Origin: JAGOTT01 sp964450795
GTDB taxonomy: Bacteria; Patescibacteriota; Minisyncoccia; Moranbacterales; UBA1568
Assembly: GCA_964450795.1 (NCBI GenBank)
Contig: CAYVDI010000044.1
Coordinates: 1 to 6,889 of the forward strand
Direction: 5' to 3'
Length of the DNA: 6,889 bases
A program made the position numbers and the translations under genes. Under the pieces are notes generated by a model. It was not told the origin of the DNA, did no database searches, and saw only the letters and a program-made list of their open reading frames with translations. This document shows positions 3,727 through 6,889 of this stretch, piece after piece; the stretch's first letter is position 1, and every line of letters begins with the position of its first letter.

Positions 3727-6700
3727 ATGTCATTCAAAAAAGTCGATCCGAAGGTGAGTTTCCCGAAGATGGAGGAGGAGATCCTTAAGTATTGGGAGGA
3801 CAACAAGATATTCGAGAAGTCGGTGGCGAAGGACGCGCCGGCGGGCGATTTCGTATTTTATGAAGGACCGCCGACGGCGAACGGGAAGCCGGGGCTTCAT
3901 CATGTGCTCGCGCGATCGTTCAAGGACATCATTCCGCGATATAAGACGATGAAGGGCTATCGGGTGGCGCGCAAGGCGGGGTGGGATACGCACGGGCTCC
4001 CGGTCGAGCTTCAGGTGGAAAAGGCCTTGGGGCTTAAGAACAAGCAGGATATCGAGAACATCGTCCCGGGCGATGCGCGGGCGAGCGTCATCGAATTCAA
4101 CAAACGGTGCAAGGAATCGGTATGGGAGTATCGCGATCTTTGGGAGAAGATGACGCATCGTATGGGCTACTGGGTGGATATGGAGCATCCGTATGTCACC
4201 TATGAGAACAGCTATATCGAATCGGTCTGGTGGCAGTTAGCGCGGATCGCGGAACTCAAGGACGAGAAAGGCGAGAGTCTGCTCTATCGCGGACACAAGG
4301 TCGTGCCGTATTGCTACCGGTGCGGCACCGCGCTTTCGTCACACGAGGTTGCGCAAGGATACCAGACTGTGAAGGACAATTCGGTGTATGTGAAGTTCAA
4401 GGCGGAGCCGGGGCAGAAGATTGGTGATTTTACGACTGATGAAAGCACGTATTTCCTTGCGTGGACGACGACGCCGTGGACATTGCCAGGGAATGTCGCT
4501 TTGGCAGTGAATCCAAACACTCGATATATTATCCGGGAGATTTTGAAGGGTGACCATGCCGGAGAGACATACATTACTGCTTCTGAAAGACAAGCAGATG
4601 TTTATGCATATTCCGGAATATTTTCTAAAGATGCTGAATTAAAAGAAGTGGAAAGTCCAGATGCTTGGGCAAAAACGAAAGTGGTAACCGGAAAAGATAT
4701 AATGGGTCTCGAATATAAGCCACTTTATGAAGTAGCTGGAAAGGATCAGGAGAAATTATACTGCGTAATTGCAGGGGATTTCGTGACGACCGATTCCGGC
4801 ACGGGCATCGTTCATATTGCTCCGGCGTTCGGCGAGGATGACGCGAACGTGGGGCGGGAGAACGGGCTGCCGACGCTTCACACAGTGGATCTCGAGGGGA
4901 GAGTTTCCGTCGATGTTCCCGGGAAGGGAATTCCGGTCAAGAAGAAGAACGACAAGAACCGCTATGCAGTCGACGATCTGATTATCGCGGATCTCAAGGA
5001 GCGCGGACTGCTGTTCAAGGAGGAGGAATACGAGCACGAGTATCCGTTCTGTTGGCGGTGTGATACGCCGCTTATCTATTTTGCGAAGCCGTCATGGTTC
5101 ATCGAGATGAGCGCGGTACGCGAGGAACTGGTAAAAAATGCCGAGGCGATCAGTTGGGTTCCGGATAATATCAAGGAGGGTCGGTTCGGGGAGTGGCTCC
5201 GCGGTATCCGGGACTGGGCGATTTCGCGCGACCGGTACTGGGGGACGCCGATCCCAATCTGGGAATGTAATGCGTGTGATGCGCGGGCGGTCGTCGAGTC
5301 CGCGAAACAACTCGGGGAACTTTCCGGAAAGAGGCTCGACGATCTGCATAAGCCGTACATCGACGACGTGACCTGGGACTGTAAGTGCGGCAAGGGGACG
5401 ATGAAGCGGACGCCGGAGGTGCTCGATGTGTGGTTCGATTCCGGTGCGATGCCTCTGGCGCAGTTCTCGTATCCGACCGGATCGACGGATGCGGAGAAGG
5501 CGATGATCGAGGCCGGGAAATCGTTTCCGGCGGGGTTCATTTCCGAGGCGATCGATCAGACACGCGGGTGGTTCTACACGCTCCATGCGATCGCGACACT
5601 GCTTCACAAGGCGGGAGCGGTGCCGAAGGGGAATGCGTACGACAACGTGATCTGTCTCGGGCACGTGCTTGACGGGCATGGAAAGAAGATGTCGAAATCG
5701 AAAGGGAACGTGATCGATCCGTTCCAGATGTTCGACGAGTACGGGGCGGATATGCTCCGATGGGCGCTCTTCTCCGTCAATCAGCCGGGGCTGCCGAAGC
5801 GTTTCGATGCCAAGGTGATGCGCGACGTTCAGAACCGCGTGTTCCGGATGCTGTGGAACTCGTATTCGTTCTTTATGACGTATGCGAGCATCGATGGATG
5901 GGAGCCGAAAGCGGATGCGGGCGCCTCGAAGAACCTCCTGGATCGGTGGATCCTGTCCGAGTTGCAGGTGCTTGTCCGGGATGCCGATGCGGCGATCGGC
6001 GCATATGACGTGTATTCGCCGACGCAGAAGATCGAAGCGTTCGTTGACAATCTCTCGAACTGGTATATCCGCCGGTCGCGGAAGCGATTCTGGAAAAGCG
6101 AAGACGATGCCGACAAGGAAAGCGCGTACGCGACGCTCCACCATGTGCTTGTCGAACTTTCGAAGCTTATGGCGCCGTTCGCGCCTTTCCTCGCGGAGGA
6201 AATATATCGGAATCTGACCGAAGGAGAATCGGTCCATCTCGCGGAGTATCCGAAGGTGGATGAGGAGCTGATAGACGAACTCCTCAACACTCAAATGGCC
6301 CGAGTAAGAGATATTGTTTCTATTGGACTGGCCATACGTTCAAAGGAAAAAGTGAAATCACGGCAACCCATTCGAAAGGCGTATGTTTGCAATACGCAAC
6401 CTTCTATCGGAATCGAGTTGCAAGAGTTGATTAAGGATGAATTGAATGTTTTGACTATAGAGTTAGTTGAAAGCAATGAAACATTCATTGAGGAAATCCT
6501 TAGAAATGGGCAAGAGAATTATCTCTTTCTTGGTGTTTATGAAGATGAAGTTTCAAAGGAAGCGCGCGAAGCTCGTTTGAGGGTTCAGGTTGTTTTGACT
6601 AGACTGAATCCGGATACTGATCAAGATCTGATACTTATGGGGCAGGCGCGGGAAATCGTTCGCGCAATCCAGGAGGGGCGCAAGAAGGCCGGGTTCAATG

Positions 6701-6888
6701 TGGAGGATCGGATCAGTCTCGGCTACGAGGGGATGAAAGATGTGTTCGCTGACGGGAATCTCCGGAAACTCATCGCCGGTGAGACGCTTGCTGAAGGCGG
6801 CATCACCGAAGGTGAACTCGCCGATGCCGACTATACCGAATCCGTCGATCTCGATGGAGAACGGTTTGTATTCTGGTTGAAAAAATAA
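3727..6888 (+). CDS. ileS: Isoleucyl-tRNA synthetase, type 2 (IleRS2) with GLHH signature
   Basis: Cytoplasmic class I synthetase that charges tRNA-Ile and edits misactivated valine. Complete at 1053 residues. The HIGH region GKPGLHHVLAR has G56-L57-H58-H59 where HxGH is usual. GWDTHGLPVE follows, and KMSKS is at 654-658. The CP1 editing domain shows TTPWTLPGN (248-256) and SGTGIVHIAPAFGEDD (357-372) with the conserved Asp. Cys pairs at 196/199 and 442/445 and a second set at 514/517 and 552/554 fit the two zinc sites of the Thermus-type enzyme. The anticodon domain includes DNLSNWYIRRSRKRFW. The C-terminal region has only one Cys, so the C-terminal zinc domain of type 1 enzymes is missing, as expected for type 2. 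The start has AAAATCCT upstream and no Shine-Dalgarno. It is second gene behind the Ile T-box. Two internal stretches have AT-rich codons unlike the rest. Confidence 0.97.
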   Translation: MSFKKVDPKVSFPKMEEEILKYWEDNKIFEKSVAKDAPAGDFVFYEGPPTANGKPGLHHVLARSFKDIIPRYKTMKGYRVARKAGWDTHGLPVELQVEKALGLKNKQDIENIVPGDARASVIEFNKRCKESVWEYRDLWEKMTHRMGYWVDMEHPYVTYENSYIESVWWQLARIAELKDEKGESLLYRGHKVVPYCYRCGTALSSHEVAQGYQTVKDNSVYVKFKAEPGQKIGDFTTDESTYFLAWTTTPWTLPGNVALAVNPNTRYIIREILKGDHAGETYITASERQADVYAYSGIFSKDAELKEVESPDAWAKTKVVTGKDIMGLEYKPLYEVAGKDQEKLYCVIAGDFVTTDSGTGIVHIAPAFGEDDANVGRENGLPTLHTVDLEGRVSVDVPGKGIPVKKKNDKNRYAVDDLIIADLKERGLLFKEEEYEHEYPFCWRCDTPLIYFAKPSWFIEMSAVREELVKNAEAISWVPDNIKEGRFGEWLRGIRDWAISRDRYWGTPIPIWECNACDARAVVESAKQLGELSGKRLDDLHKPYIDDVTWDCKCGKGTMKRTPEVLDVWFDSGAMPLAQFSYPTGSTDAEKAMIEAGKSFPAGFISEAIDQTRGWFYTLHAIATLLHKAGAVPKGNAYDNVICLGHVLDGHGKKMSKSKGNVIDPFQMFDEYGADMLRWALFSVNQPGLPKRFDAKVMRDVQNRVFRMLWNSYSFFMTYASIDGWEPKADAGASKNLLDRWILSELQVLVRDADAAIGAYDVYSPTQKIEAFVDNLSNWYIRRSRKRFWKSEDDADKESAYATLHHVLVELSKLMAPFAPFLAEEIYRNLTEGESVHLAEYPKVDEELIDELLNTQMARVRDIVSIGLAIRSKEKVKSRQPIRKAYVCNTQPSIGIELQELIKDELNVLTIELVESNETFIEEILRNGQENYLFLGVYEDEVSKEAREARLRVQVVLTRLNPDTDQDLILMGQAREIVRAIQEGRKKAGFNVEDRISLGYEGMKDVFADGNLRKLIAGETLAEGGITEGELADADYTESVDLDGERFVFWLKK

Positions 6889-6889
6889 A

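Noticed and set aside
5092..6294. 400-codon open frame on the minus strand opposite ileS
   Set aside because: Arg/His/Pro/Leu-rich translation without a recognisable domain; it is the usual antisense effect of G/C-rich third positions in ileS.

Overview
The window reads as bacterial chromosome of roughly 50-55% GC (estimated by eye). Genes are tightly packed and two of them end in TGA, so the genetic code looks standard. Short spacers, mostly absent Shine-Dalgarno sites, small orphan membrane proteins and the style of the two large synthetases suggest a Candidate Phyla Radiation (Patescibacteria) genome. That lineage call is an inference from general appearance and is not proven here.

Layout. 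Positions 1-82 (minus strand) hold the first 27 codons of smpB, cut by the window edge. An 82-base divergent spacer follows, with a good sigma70-type promoter for smpB. On the plus strand come argS (165-1892, GTG start), a 66-residue single-pass membrane protein (1900-2100), a histidine-phosphatase-superfamily enzyme (2107-2685) and a 91-residue polytopic membrane protein (2682-2957). The gaps are 7 and 6 bases and then a 4-base overlap, so these four probably form one operon.

The 241-base gap at 2958-3198 is filled by a T-box riboswitch. Its specifier reads AUC (Ile), it has a canonical antiterminator bulge matching the ACCA end of tRNA-Ile, and it has a mutually exclusive intrinsic terminator. 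A candidate promoter sits just upstream. The T-box controls two genes. The first is an HD-domain protein with the metal and catalytic residue spacing of SpoT/Mesh1-type (p)ppGpp hydrolases (3199-3705). The second is a complete isoleucyl-tRNA synthetase (3727-6888).

The most interesting unit is this second operon. Uncharged tRNA-Ile, the same kind of signal that triggers the stringent response, should switch on both ileS and an alarmone-hydrolase-like gene. The T-box Stem I is drastically shortened, yet control is by transcription termination. The IleRS is type 2 and carries the altered GLHH signature in place of HxGH. Both synthetase genes also contain sharply bounded AT-rich segments that coincide with protein domains, which suggests mosaic ancestry or assembly mixing.
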